Below, piece by piece: positions 1-7,382 of a stretch of 7,627 bases of DNA. Source of the stretch: an uncultured Collinsella sp. (GTDB taxonomy: Bacteria > Actinomycetota > Coriobacteriia > Coriobacteriales > Coriobacteriaceae). The position numbers and the translations under genes were made by a program. The stretch's first letter is position 1. Each line of letters begins with the position of its first letter. The stretch is taken from contig CAADUO010000047.1 of assembly GCA_900752215.1 (NCBI GenBank), positions 1 to 7,627 of the forward strand, in the 5' to 3' direction. The notes beneath the pieces were generated by a model. It worked only from the letters and a program-made list of their open reading frames with translations, searched no databases and was not told where the DNA came from.

Positions 1-1019
1 ACAAGCGGCGGAACATCCGAAAGCGTCTCGATGGTCGCCGACGTACGATATGTTGTGGCAACGCCGTTTACGACCTCCGCGATGCGGGTCTTGAGGTGCC
101 CCATGAGCTTGACGTCGAAGCCACGCAGCGTTCCCTCGAGTACACAAGTGTCGGGGATGACATTTGCGGCCTGACCGCCGGCGAACTTGCCAACGGTAAG
201 CGCGACCTCCTTGGCCGCCGGCACCTCGCGGGAGATGAGCTCCTGAAGCGCCAGATGCACATGGACGCCGGCCGTGATGGGGTCGATGCAGATCTCGGGG
301 CTCGAGCCATGGCCGCCCTTGCCCTGAAGCGTGATGCGAAAACCGTACACGCCCGAGAGCGCCGGGCTGCCGTAGAGCACCAGGCCAAGCGGCGACTGGC
401 TATTGACATGCATGGCAAAGGCGGCCTGGGGGCGTGGGTTCTGCAGCAAACCGTCGACGATGGCGGCACGGGCACCCTCAAAGGTTTCCTCGCCCGGCTG
501 GAACAGCAACTTAACCGTGGCGTTGGCGTCGAGAAGCTCGGACTCGCGGGCCTTGAGCATACGAGCCGCACCAAGCAGCGCCGTCGCGTGCATATCGTGA
601 CCGCAAGCATGCATGCAGCCATTGGTGGATGCAAAGGGCTCGCCGGATTCCTCGGCAACGGGCAGGGCATCCATGTCGCCGCGGAGCATGATGACCGTAC
701 CGGCCTGCTTGTCCGTGCACGTACCGTTACCCCGAGCAGCAGCTGCCGCGCCGGCACCGATAAGGCCAACGACACAGGAGCCGTCAACAAGCACGGCATA
801 GGGAATATCCATCTCGTCCAGACGCGCCTGGATAAAGACGGACGTCTGCGGAAGGTTGTTACCCAGCTCGGGCATCTGGTGTAGATCGTGTCGCCACACA
901 GCAAGCTCGTCTGCAAAAGTCTGAGCTTCTGCAACAAGACCGTCACCGATAGCGGCCTGCGCCGCTGCGGTAGCCTTGGGCGCTGGTTGCGGTTGAAAAT
1001 CGGACAAAGCTGGTGCCAT
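1..1019 (-). CDS. M20D-family metallo-amidohydrolase (aminoacylase / IAA-amino-acid hydrolase-like), 3' end outside window
   Basis: The protein is a cytoplasmic zinc/manganese-type hydrolase that should release an acyl group from an N-acyl amino acid or similar amide. The exact substrate cannot be told from sequence. There are 339 complete codons before the left edge. Visible M20D motifs in order are RHDLHQMPELG (43-53), MLRGDMDALPV (111-121), CMHACGHDMHATALLGAA (135-152), FQPGEE (173-178), AMHV (202-205), GGHGSSPE (235-242) and AANVIPD (284-290). From the family, Cys139, His141, Glu178 and His204 are expected metal ligands and Glu177 the general base. The last His ligand and the rest of the catalytic domain lie outside the window. 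Residues 223-339 look like the inserted dimerisation domain. There is no signal peptide, and the first 30 residues are an Ala-rich leader. The ATG at 1019 is supported by GGAGGG (1025-1030) five bases upstream. The gene has its own upstream region, separated from the transporter gene by a terminator. Confidence 0.95.
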   Translation of the reverse strand, partial: MAPALSDFQPQPAPKATAAAQAAIGDGLVAEAQTFADELAVWRHDLHQMPELGNNLPQTSVFIQARLDEMDIPYAVLVDGSCVVGLIGAGAAAAARGNGTCTDKQAGTVIMLRGDMDALPVAEESGEPFASTNGCMHACGHDMHATALLGAARMLKARESELLDANATVKLLFQPGEETFEGARAAIVDGLLQNPRPQAAFAMHVNSQSPLGLVLYGSPALSGVYGFRITLQGKGGHGSSPEICIDPITAGVHVHLALQELISREVPAAKEVALTVGKFAGGQAANVIPDTCVLEGTLRGFDVKLMGHLKTRIAEVVNGVATTYRTSATIETLSDVPPL

Positions 1020-1049
1020 AGATGCCCTCCAGTAACGTTTTTGCAGCAA

Positions 1050-1071
1050 GCACTTTGATAACGTAAAGTGC
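1050..1071. promoter_or_regulatory. Perfect 7-bp inverted repeat, candidate operator of the amidohydrolase gene
   Basis: The arms GCACTTT (1050-1056) and AAAGTGC (1065-1071) are exact reverse complements separated by 8 bp. The site lies 31 bp upstream of the amidohydrolase ATG, between the upstream terminator and the ribosome site. No T-tract follows on either strand, so it is unlikely to be a terminator. A dyad of this size in a promoter region suits a dimeric repressor or MerR-type activator, but no regulator gene is visible here. A possible -35 box on the minus strand is TTGTAC (1075-1080), but I found no convincing -10 partner, so the promoter itself is unresolved. Confidence 0.45.
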
Positions 1072-1096
1072 AAGGTACAACTTTAAGGGCGACGCA

Positions 1097-1123
1097 TAAA
1101 AAATGCCGCCCCGGGAGGGCGGC
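1097..1123 (-). terminator. Rho-independent terminator of the DMT transporter gene
   Basis: Read on the minus strand, arms GCCGCCC (1117-1123) and GGGCGGC (1105-1111) form a perfect 7-bp G+C stem around a 5-nt loop. An A and then six T follow (T-tract at 1098-1103). It begins 13 nt past the transporter stop codon, as expected for an intrinsic terminator. It separates the transporter from the amidohydrolase transcript. Confidence 0.9.
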
Positions 1124-1135
1124 GCAACAAGTTGT

Positions 1136-2119
1136 TTACAATTGCGGGCGCGGCTTTTTGCGCAAAAAATCGAAGTGAGTCTCACTCAAGATAATCGACA
1201 GGAAGATAAGCACGAAGCCGGCGAGCAGGCGCGAGGTGAGCGCCTCCCCCATCAGCAGCACCGAAAACAACACGCCCGAAGGCGACTCCATCGAAAGGAG
1301 CAGCGAGCCCGTCGAAGCCGGGACATGCGCCAGGCCGACGTTTTGGATGAGCAGAGCCACGCATGTGCAGCCCACCGAGAGAAACGCCATCACACCGATA
1401 AAGTTCGGCGTCCACACGGACAAAGGCGCCTGGGTCTCGAATAGCAGCGACGAGACCAGGCTCAGCACGCCGTTGCCCACAAACATCCAAAACGTGATAA
1501 CGTTGATGTCCATTTTGCGACCGTACTTGGCGGTCACCGCCATCTGGATGGCGAAGAAGACCGCGCCTGTCAGCGTAATGACGTCACCGATGTTGAACTC
1601 GACGCTATCGAGCGCCACCAAGCCAATGCCCGCCAAGCACAGCAGTGCCGCGCCCAGGTTATAGCGGGTGAGTTTTTCTCCGCTCAGAAAATAGCTCGCG
1701 AACGGCACGAGGATGCAATACGTGCCCGTCAAAAAAGCATTCTTGCCCGCCGTAGTATATGCCAGACCGACCGTCTGCAACGCATAGGCCGCCCACATGA
1801 GCACGCCCATACTCAGGCCAACGATCAGATTGCGAGCGTTGAAATGTGCAGTGATGCGCTTGTGGAAGACGGCAAACATGACCAACGCTGCAGGCAGAAA
1901 GCGTACATAGAGCAGCTCGAACACCGGAATGGTGCCGAGTGCATCCTTCATAGTGGTAAAGGAGTAGCCCCAGATGACCGCCACCGAAAGTAGCAAAACT
2001 TTCCAGAACAGCGGGGAGCGTGCGCCGGCGCCCCTGGGAATACCGCCCGCGCCCAAATCCTCACGGGCCACAGGGCTATCGGGCATGTTTTCGATTTCGT
2101 TGGCAGCGTATTGGGCCAT
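1136..2119 (-). CDS. DMT-superfamily (EamA family) permease
   Basis: This is an inner-membrane transporter of 327 aa, the usual size for a 10-helix drug/metabolite transporter built of two EamA repeats. Repeat 1 spans about 38-169 and repeat 2 about 178-311. Typical features are the first helix ending in WGYSFTTMKDAL (50-61), RFLPAALVM (73-81), the LQTVGLAYTTAGKNAFLTG stretch (114-132) that resembles the family's helix 3-4 region, and ESPSGVLFSVLLMGEALT (278-295), the classic EamA glutamate/proline/GE signature of the second repeat. The substrate cannot be inferred; relatives export amino acids, nucleosides or metabolites. A 37-residue hydrophilic N-terminal tail precedes the first helix and a short basic tail (KKPRPQ) ends the protein. 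The ATG at 2119 is favoured because GAGGA lies at suitable spacing upstream, whereas the internal Met12 has no such site. Terminators lie on both sides, so it is probably monocistronic. Confidence 0.93.
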   Translation of the reverse strand: MAQYAANEIENMPDSPVAREDLGAGGIPRGAGARSPLFWKVLLLSVAVIWGYSFTTMKDALGTIPVFELLYVRFLPAALVMFAVFHKRITAHFNARNLIVGLSMGVLMWAAYALQTVGLAYTTAGKNAFLTGTYCILVPFASYFLSGEKLTRYNLGAALLCLAGIGLVALDSVEFNIGDVITLTGAVFFAIQMAVTAKYGRKMDINVITFWMFVGNGVLSLVSSLLFETQAPLSVWTPNFIGVMAFLSVGCTCVALLIQNVGLAHVPASTGSLLLSMESPSGVLFSVLLMGEALTSRLLAGFVLIFLSIILSETHFDFLRKKPRPQL

Positions 2120-2159
2120 GGAACATCCTCACACTCAATCTGGGCGTGGTGTCCGCACG

Positions 2160-2188
2160 CGTATGGCTGCGTGCCGCCTCATGGTCAA
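2160..2188 (-). promoter_or_regulatory. Weak candidate promoter for the DMT transporter gene
   Basis: On the minus strand TTGACC (2183-2188) matches the -35 consensus at 5 of 6 positions. A CATACG hexamer (2160-2165), a poor -10, lies 17 bp downstream. The region must contain a start signal if the preceding terminator works, because it sits between that terminator and the ATG. A 6-bp inverted repeat GCACGC/GCGTGC (2155-2174) overlaps the supposed -10. It could be regulatory or chance in G+C-rich DNA. Confidence 0.3.
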
Positions 2189-2225
2189 ATAAAAACGGGG
2201 CGCACCGGACCCCCGGCACGCCCCG
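2187..2225 (-). terminator. Rho-independent terminator of the YhgE/Pip operon
   Basis: On the minus strand CGGGGCG (2219-2225) pairs with CGCCCCG (2196-2202). A symmetric 2x2 internal mismatch follows, then an inner CCGG/CCGG stem (2205-2208 with 2213-2216) and a 4-nt loop. TTTTTATTT follows directly (2187-2195). It lies about 95 nt beyond the stop codon of the second YhgE-like gene. The stretch in between (2226-2319) shows no gene. The T-tract overlaps the candidate -35 of the next gene, so termination and re-initiation are packed together. Confidence 0.88.
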
Positions 2226-2319
2226 CTACTGTAGCAACAACCAAGCAGCCCACGCAATCCAGCCCACTAAAGCGTCGGCAGAGTAAACCTCGATGTTTCG
2301 TCGATGTCACGCTGTTGCA

Positions 2320-4509
2320 CTAAATAAGCTTTGTCGACTCCAGCTTTTCGATGATCCAGTCGTTGACTTTGATGACCGGACGGCGGAAGACGACGCCCAG
2401 GGCCAGCGACGGAATCAGATAGCTCGCCAGAATACCCAGCTCAACCCAGTACTCCATATGGTAGGCGCCTGCCATGGCAGCATGCATGGCGTTGATGCCG
2501 TGAGTGAACGGCAGGAACGGATAGATCGCCTGGAACACAGGACCGGTCATCTCGATGGGGAACGTGCCGCCCGAACCGCCGACCTGCATGACCAGCAGCA
2601 CGACGGCGAGCGCCTTGCCGATATCGCCAAACGAAACCGTAAGCGTGTAGACGATATTGGAGAACACGAGACTCGCGACCCAGCCCGCCAGCACAAACTG
2701 CAGCGGGTCGTCGCACTGGATGCCAAAGAACAGGATGTCGCCCGCACACACGAGCGTTGCCTGCAGCAGGGCCAGACCGCCAAAGAACAGGTAGCGGCCC
2801 AGGTAGATCTCGTGCAGGCGCACGGGGATGAGCTCGTTGATAAGCTCATCGTCAACCGAGACCTTCATCATGGCCGCCAGCACGATCGAGCCGACCCAGA
2901 GCGACAGAATCGTGTAGAACGGCGCCATGGCCGAGCCGTAGTTGCGGATCGGATAGACCGGCTTGCGATCGAGCGCGACGGGGCCGGAAAGCGACACGGC
3001 CAGACCCTCGGGATCGTTGCCAATCATCGTCTTGATCGTGGCGAGGTCATCCGACATCAAGGCGCCGTCGAGCTCGTCCTTAAATGCACTGATCTTGTCC
3101 GACGCCTCGCCCAGCTGATCAGAAGCCTTGTTGACCAGCTTTGCAGCCTTGGAGAGGCCCTTTGCCAGCGAACCGGATGCGTCGGTCAGGCCGCCTACGG
3201 CGCTATCCAGGTCGCCCGAGATGCCATCAAGCGAGTCCAGAATGCCCGAAACCGTCTTCTTGAGCTCCTTGGCCTTAACCGAGAACGTGGAATCGTAATC
3301 GGATTTGGCACCCGCGATGCCGGCCTTGGCATCAGCGATGGCCTGATCGACCTCGGCACGCGAGTTGTTGACCTCGGCCATGCTATCGGAGAGAGACTTC
3401 GCGGTAGCCGCCAGATCCTTGGCATTGTTGCGGTACTCAACGGCGATTCTGCCCAGCGACGTCGCGGCGGACTTGAGGCCGTCCTTCAAATTCTCATCGC
3501 TCACCTGGTCGGCAAGGCTGCGGAGCTGATCGGCCATCGCATCGATATCCTTGGCGCGCGCATTGAGGGCCGCAGCGGCATCGTTGAGTTGGGACACCGT
3601 AAGGTCGACATGCTGGTTTGCGGTGTCGAACGCCTTCGCGAGCTCGGCAGACACATTGTCGAACGAACCAGCACTTCCATCGATTGCGGCATCGATGGCA
3701 TCGTTTGCCGCCTTAAGCGCTTCTTTGGAATCATCGATGCCGCTTTTGGCATGTTCCATGAGCTGCTTTGTCGACTCATCGACGGCACCGGTCTGCTTGA
3801 GCATGCCGCTCGCCGACGTCAGCGAATCGGACGTGGAGCTCAAAATGCCCGCCAGCGACGAAGCATTTGCCTGAACGTCTCGCAGGTCCTCAATCGAATC
3901 GCCGAGCGTCGAGGACAGGTTGGCGATAAAGTTGCTGACCTGGTCGGTGCTCATGTAATCGAGCAGGCTGGACACCGTCTTAAGACCGATGCTCGTAATG
4001 GTCTCGGTAAAAGTTTCGTTAACCTGGCTCTGGACGGCGCTCGAACCCTTCTCGGTCACGATCTGCGCAATGGCGTTGGCCTTCTGATTCTCGTAGAACT
4101 CGATATCGGCATGCTTCACGTCGGTCGAGAAAAGCGTCATCATGTCAGCGCTAAACGTTTTGGGGATAACGACGGCAGCATAGTACGCGCCCGACTTAAC
4201 GCCCTCGATAGCCTTTTCGCGATTGTTGAGCACAACCCAATCGAAGCTCTCGTTGCCGCGTAGGGTGGCGGTCACGTTTTCGCCCACGTTAACCTCGACG
4301 GGGATCAAATCGCTCTCGTAACCCTCATCGGTGTTGACCACGGCGATCTTAAGATTGCCGGTGTTGCCGTACGGATCCCAGCTGCCGGCGATGTTAAACC
4401 ACGCGTACAGACACGGTACGATAATGAGGCCCATCACGACAACCAAGCCGATCACGGAGCGAGACACGTTTTGGACATCGCGCTTAAACAGATGCAGGAT
4501 GTTCTTCAT
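2320..4509 (-). CDS. YhgE/Pip-family membrane protein, second gene of tandem pair (729 aa)
   Basis: This belongs to the YhgE/Pip (phage infection protein) family, related to the ABC-2 permease superfamily. Relatives include Lactococcus Pip, a phage receptor, but a native transport or envelope role is not well defined. The N-terminal block has FKRD (8-11), one membrane helix (about 16-38) running into PCLYAWFNI and WDPYGNT (44-50), then a globular segment with YAAVVIP (110-116). Residues about 190-490 are a Ser/Ala/Asp-rich helical, coiled-coil-like stalk expected outside the membrane. The C-terminal block begins at VYPIRNYGSAMAPFYTILSLW (518-538) and has about six hydrophobic segments (530-548, 571-590, 603-625, 631-644, a short one near 655-668, and 690-708). 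It includes GGSGGTFPIEM (644-654) and PFTHGIN (667-673). It ends soon after with a short charged tail. The ATG at 4509 abuts the TAA of the upstream gene, with an excellent Shine-Dalgarno site, so translation is likely coupled. It carries no ATPase domain and no ABC ATPase gene is adjacent. Confidence 0.93.
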   Translation of the reverse strand: MKNILHLFKRDVQNVSRSVIGLVVVMGLIIVPCLYAWFNIAGSWDPYGNTGNLKIAVVNTDEGYESDLIPVEVNVGENVTATLRGNESFDWVVLNNREKAIEGVKSGAYYAAVVIPKTFSADMMTLFSTDVKHADIEFYENQKANAIAQIVTEKGSSAVQSQVNETFTETITSIGLKTVSSLLDYMSTDQVSNFIANLSSTLGDSIEDLRDVQANASSLAGILSSTSDSLTSASGMLKQTGAVDESTKQLMEHAKSGIDDSKEALKAANDAIDAAIDGSAGSFDNVSAELAKAFDTANQHVDLTVSQLNDAAAALNARAKDIDAMADQLRSLADQVSDENLKDGLKSAATSLGRIAVEYRNNAKDLAATAKSLSDSMAEVNNSRAEVDQAIADAKAGIAGAKSDYDSTFSVKAKELKKTVSGILDSLDGISGDLDSAVGGLTDASGSLAKGLSKAAKLVNKASDQLGEASDKISAFKDELDGALMSDDLATIKTMIGNDPEGLAVSLSGPVALDRKPVYPIRNYGSAMAPFYTILSLWVGSIVLAAMMKVSVDDELINELIPVRLHEIYLGRYLFFGGLALLQATLVCAGDILFFGIQCDDPLQFVLAGWVASLVFSNIVYTLTVSFGDIGKALAVVLLVMQVGGSGGTFPIEMTGPVFQAIYPFLPFTHGINAMHAAMAGAYHMEYWVELGILASYLIPSLALGVVFRRPVIKVNDWIIEKLESTKLI

Positions 4510-7326
4510 TTATGCCTCACCTCCTTTGGAGTGCTTGCCAAGCGCGGTGGTATCTCCATCATTTGTGGCTGTGCTGTCGCTGCCCTGAGATTTATGGTGC
4601 GAGCCGATATGCGGCAAGCGGCCCGTGGACTGATCGCCGCCCTTGGCACCACGCTCGCTGGCGTTGAGGCCAAACATGTGGCGGGCGGCAGGAATGGCGG
4701 CCGTGTGTTCGCGCATCTCGCGACGCAGGTCCTCATCCGAAAGCGCCGAGATGCGCATCTGGGTATTGAGGCTCGCTCGGATATATTCGATATTGATAAG
4801 CCAGCCGCAGATGGCAATAACCGAGATGATCCAAATGACAAGCAGGATGATCTTGCCGTTATTGTCGATATCGAGAACCGTCGACAGGACAAAGAGCAGG
4901 ACCTGAACGCCCACCACGGCGGCAAAACCGCCCTTGATGTAGTACGGGTAGCGATGTTCAAAGGCGACCGCATGATCGAGCAGTTCGCGACGGTACGAAT
5001 CGGAATCGAGCATGACGCGCATGGCCGTGCGCAGCGAGTAGCGCTGGCGCGGCAGGTCGTTGGACTCGCAAATCATCATACCGGTCGTGGAGAGCTGTTT
5101 ATCAAAGAGCAGGTTAAGGTTGAGCAGCAGCGGACGCAGCTGCAGGCCGATAAAGAGCGCCACGATCAAGAACACGCCCAGAATGCACAGGTTAAACAGG
5201 TAGTTGAACGAATACATGCCGCCGACCGTCTCGCGCAGCAGATTGATGCCGTAGGTAAAGGGCAGCAGCGGGTGCAGCCACTGGAAGAAGCCGGGCATCA
5301 TCTCGATGGGGTACATGCCCGACGAACCCGGGATCTGCACGATGACGAGAATGACGCCGATAGCCTTGCCGATATGCTTAAACGTGGTGGACAGCGCATA
5401 GATGATATTGACGTAGGTGAACGAAATGGCGATGCCGCCCAGCACGAACAGCAGCGGGCTGACGCACTGCACGCCAATCACCAGATCGCCTACCGTAACG
5501 ATGATGGCCTGCAACGCGCCCAGGATCACCATGAGCAACCAGCGGCCAAAGTAGCCTTGGCGCGCCGTAAAGCTGCCAACACCTTCACGGTCGACCTCGA
5601 GCTTGTAAATGGCGATGAGCACATAGCCGCCCACCCAAAGCGCCAGATTGGTGTAGAAGGGAGCGATGCCCGAGCCAAAGCTCTTGACCGGATAGATTGA
5701 CTTGGACGTCAACTCAACCGGAGACGCCATGAAATCTGCCACGTCATTGACATCGACGCCCATCAGATCGGCCAGCTCGCCCATGGACTCGGAGGTCTGC
5801 AGCGCCGCGATGTCATTGGCGGCGGTTGCAAGCTTGTCCTGGACCTTGGCAAGCGAGGAATCGGTCTGGGACAGCGTGGTCTTGGCCTGGCCGAGCGTAG
5901 CGCTAAGCTGCGCCAACGTGCCGCGCGCATTTGCAAGTGTAGGTGTCATACCCGAGACGATACCGGTCAGGTCGCCCGAAACGGCAGCAAAAGAGTCGAG
6001 CGCGCTCGAGGCCTTCGGCAGCGCGTTTTGGCCCAAGTCCGTCTGGGCTTGGCCAAGGTTGGTCGCACCGGTATGAATTGCGTTATTGATAGCGTCACTG
6101 GCACCCGAAACAGCCGCTGCGTCATTCGCCATGGCGCTCGACTGCGCGGACAGACCGTCCTTGATGCTCTGAAGCTTTTCATTCTGCTCTCGAAGCAAAT
6201 CGATGGTCGATACAATGCGCGCGTCAATTTCCTCGGAACCTGTCGACGTGTCATTGGCGAGAATCTCTAAGTGCCCGATAACGGCCTTATTGTGGTCGAT
6301 CGTCGCTTGGAGAGACTCGAGCGAGTTGTCGATACGGGTGGTCGTAGATGTGACCGTGCCCGTCAGCTTGCCGATGGCAGCGTTCGCAGAGGCTGACGTC
6401 TTGGTGAGCGCAAGGCTGCCTTCCGAGAGCGCCTTGGAGAGCGAGGCGACAGAGTTGCCCGCCGTGGCGCGAGCCTCGCCCAGCAGGTCATTGCCCTGGG
6501 AGATCGCCTGCGTCAGCGACGGCGCCTGACCCTGCAGACCGGCAAGTGCCGCATCTGCCGAGGCAATGGAACCACTCGTCTTATCGATGGCGGCATTCAT
6601 GTCGCCAATCGAATCACGCACTTCGCCCAACGTATCGGAAGCCTCTGATACCGAACCGGCCAACGAATCCTGAGTCTGGGTTGCCTTGTCCTTTAAATCG
6701 ACTCCGGCATCCTTGGCAATACTGGCAACGGTCTCGCCCACCGTGGAGACAAATTCCGAGTTGATCTGCTCCTCGATGGTGTTTGCACCGGTGTCGGTAA
6801 CCTTGGGCGCAATAGCGCTCTTCTTCTCATTGACGTAGTACGTAAGCTTGGGCTGATGGTAGTTGCCGTCGAGCATCGAAACCAGGTTATCCGAGAAGTT
6901 CTTGGGGACTACGATGGCCGCATAGTACTCACCGCTCTCGACGCCCTCTTTGGCATCGGCCGCAGAATCGACGAAGGTCCAGCCCAGCTGATCGTTCTCC
7001 TTGAGCTGATCGACGACCTGATCGCCCGCGTTGAGCTCGCCCACCAGGTCGTTTTGGGTGCCCCGATCGTTGTTGGCGATGGCAATCTTGATGCCCTGGG
7101 TGTTTCCGTACGGATCCCAGTTGGCCACGATGTTGTACCAGGCATACAGCGAGGGAATAACGCACACGCCAAGGGTAACCACCAAGGCGACGGGGTTCAC
7201 AAGCAGTCGCTTAATGTCGCGCTTAAATATCGCAAAGGAGACCTTTGCATTGGATAGTTTGCTGCCGAGACTCACGCTTGGACCATCCATCCTGTCGTTG
7301 AATCGAATCGTACTATCGATAACCAT
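4510..7326 (-). CDS. YhgE/Pip-family membrane protein with extra C-terminal two-helix domain, first gene of pair (about 938 aa)
   Basis: Numbering is from the ATG at 7326. The N-terminal YhgE block shows FKRD (34-37), a membrane helix (about 42-63) ending in PSLYAWYNI, then WDPYGNT (70-76) and YAAIVVP (135-141). Residues about 194-509 form a long Ser/Ala/Thr-rich helical stalk, expected extracellular. The C-terminal membrane block starts at IYPVKSFGSGIAPFYTNLALW (544-564). It has helices near 556-574, 594-616, 623-644, 650-667 and 706-732, with PGSSGMYPIEM (666-676) and PFTYGIN (689-695). The next gene's product ends about here, but this protein continues for about 200 residues (739-938). That extension has a charged segment, two more hydrophobic helices (about 798-817 and 826-845) and a hydrophilic Gly/Ser/His-rich tail. 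The start is uncertain. TTG at 7359 (949 aa), ATG at 7326 and ATG at 7290 (926 aa) all lack a good ribosome site, and conserved sequence begins only about residue 28. The function is unknown beyond family; it probably partners the downstream paralog. Confidence 0.92.
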   Translation of the reverse strand: MVIDSTIRFNDRMDGPSVSLGSKLSNAKVSFAIFKRDIKRLLVNPVALVVTLGVCVIPSLYAWYNIVANWDPYGNTQGIKIAIANNDRGTQNDLVGELNAGDQVVDQLKENDQLGWTFVDSAADAKEGVESGEYYAAIVVPKNFSDNLVSMLDGNYHQPKLTYYVNEKKSAIAPKVTDTGANTIEEQINSEFVSTVGETVASIAKDAGVDLKDKATQTQDSLAGSVSEASDTLGEVRDSIGDMNAAIDKTSGSIASADAALAGLQGQAPSLTQAISQGNDLLGEARATAGNSVASLSKALSEGSLALTKTSASANAAIGKLTGTVTSTTTRIDNSLESLQATIDHNKAVIGHLEILANDTSTGSEEIDARIVSTIDLLREQNEKLQSIKDGLSAQSSAMANDAAAVSGASDAINNAIHTGATNLGQAQTDLGQNALPKASSALDSFAAVSGDLTGIVSGMTPTLANARGTLAQLSATLGQAKTTLSQTDSSLAKVQDKLATAANDIAALQTSESMGELADLMGVDVNDVADFMASPVELTSKSIYPVKSFGSGIAPFYTNLALWVGGYVLIAIYKLEVDREGVGSFTARQGYFGRWLLMVILGALQAIIVTVGDLVIGVQCVSPLLFVLGGIAISFTYVNIIYALSTTFKHIGKAIGVILVIVQIPGSSGMYPIEMMPGFFQWLHPLLPFTYGINLLRETVGGMYSFNYLFNLCILGVFLIVALFIGLQLRPLLLNLNLLFDKQLSTTGMMICESNDLPRQRYSLRTAMRVMLDSDSYRRELLDHAVAFEHRYPYYIKGGFAAVVGVQVLLFVLSTVLDIDNNGKIILLVIWIISVIAICGWLINIEYIRASLNTQMRISALSDEDLRREMREHTAAIPAARHMFGLNASERGAKGGDQSTGRLPHIGSHHKSQGSDSTATNDGDTTALGKHSKGGEA
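4515..4527 (-). promoter_or_regulatory. Near-perfect Shine-Dalgarno site inside the end of the upstream gene
   Basis: The minus-strand sequence AAAGGAGGTGAGG contains the full AAAGGAGGTGA anti-SD complement (4517-4527), seven bases before the ATG at 4509. It is also the coding sequence for the last residues (Lys-Gly-Gly-Glu-Ala) of the upstream protein, whose TAA (4510-4512) directly precedes the ATG with no spacer. It fixes the start of the 729-aa gene and implies coupled, probably stoichiometric or higher, synthesis of the second protein. Confidence 0.92.
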
Positions 7327-7382
7327 TGTACGTAAGCGCTTTAGCGTCTCAGAGCACAATGGTATTGAGTTTTGCGGGTAGC

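Noticed and set aside
96..884. 262-codon open frame on the plus strand
   Set aside because: Opposite the amidohydrolase gene, whose minus-strand translation carries all the M20D motifs; the plus-strand product has none.
68..946. 292-codon minus-strand frame overlapping the amidohydrolase
   Set aside because: It is in a different frame from the motif-bearing M20D protein and is Arg/Ser/Pro-rich nonsense; it is a shadow, not evidence of a frameshift.
2225..2235. GCTAC-T-GTAGC palindrome beside the operon terminator
   Set aside because: A one-base loop cannot form a hairpin, and five-base arms are easily found by chance; no promoter or gene start lies next to it.
2293..4263. 656-codon open frame on the plus strand
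   Set aside because: It lies wholly opposite the YhgE-like gene. Its product is rich in Arg, His, Asp and Gln with no recognisable domain, as expected when a high-G+C gene with strong third-position bias is read antisense.
4471..5700. 409-codon open frame on the plus strand
   Set aside because: Antisense to the first YhgE-like gene, with a composition typical of a shadow frame (Ala, Arg, Asp, His, Gln) and no domain or ribosome site.
2320..7326. Type VII secretion locus (EsaA-like proteins)
   Set aside because: The proteins resemble YhgE/Pip and are only distantly related to EsaA; no WXG100, EssC ATPase or LXG toxin gene is present in the window.
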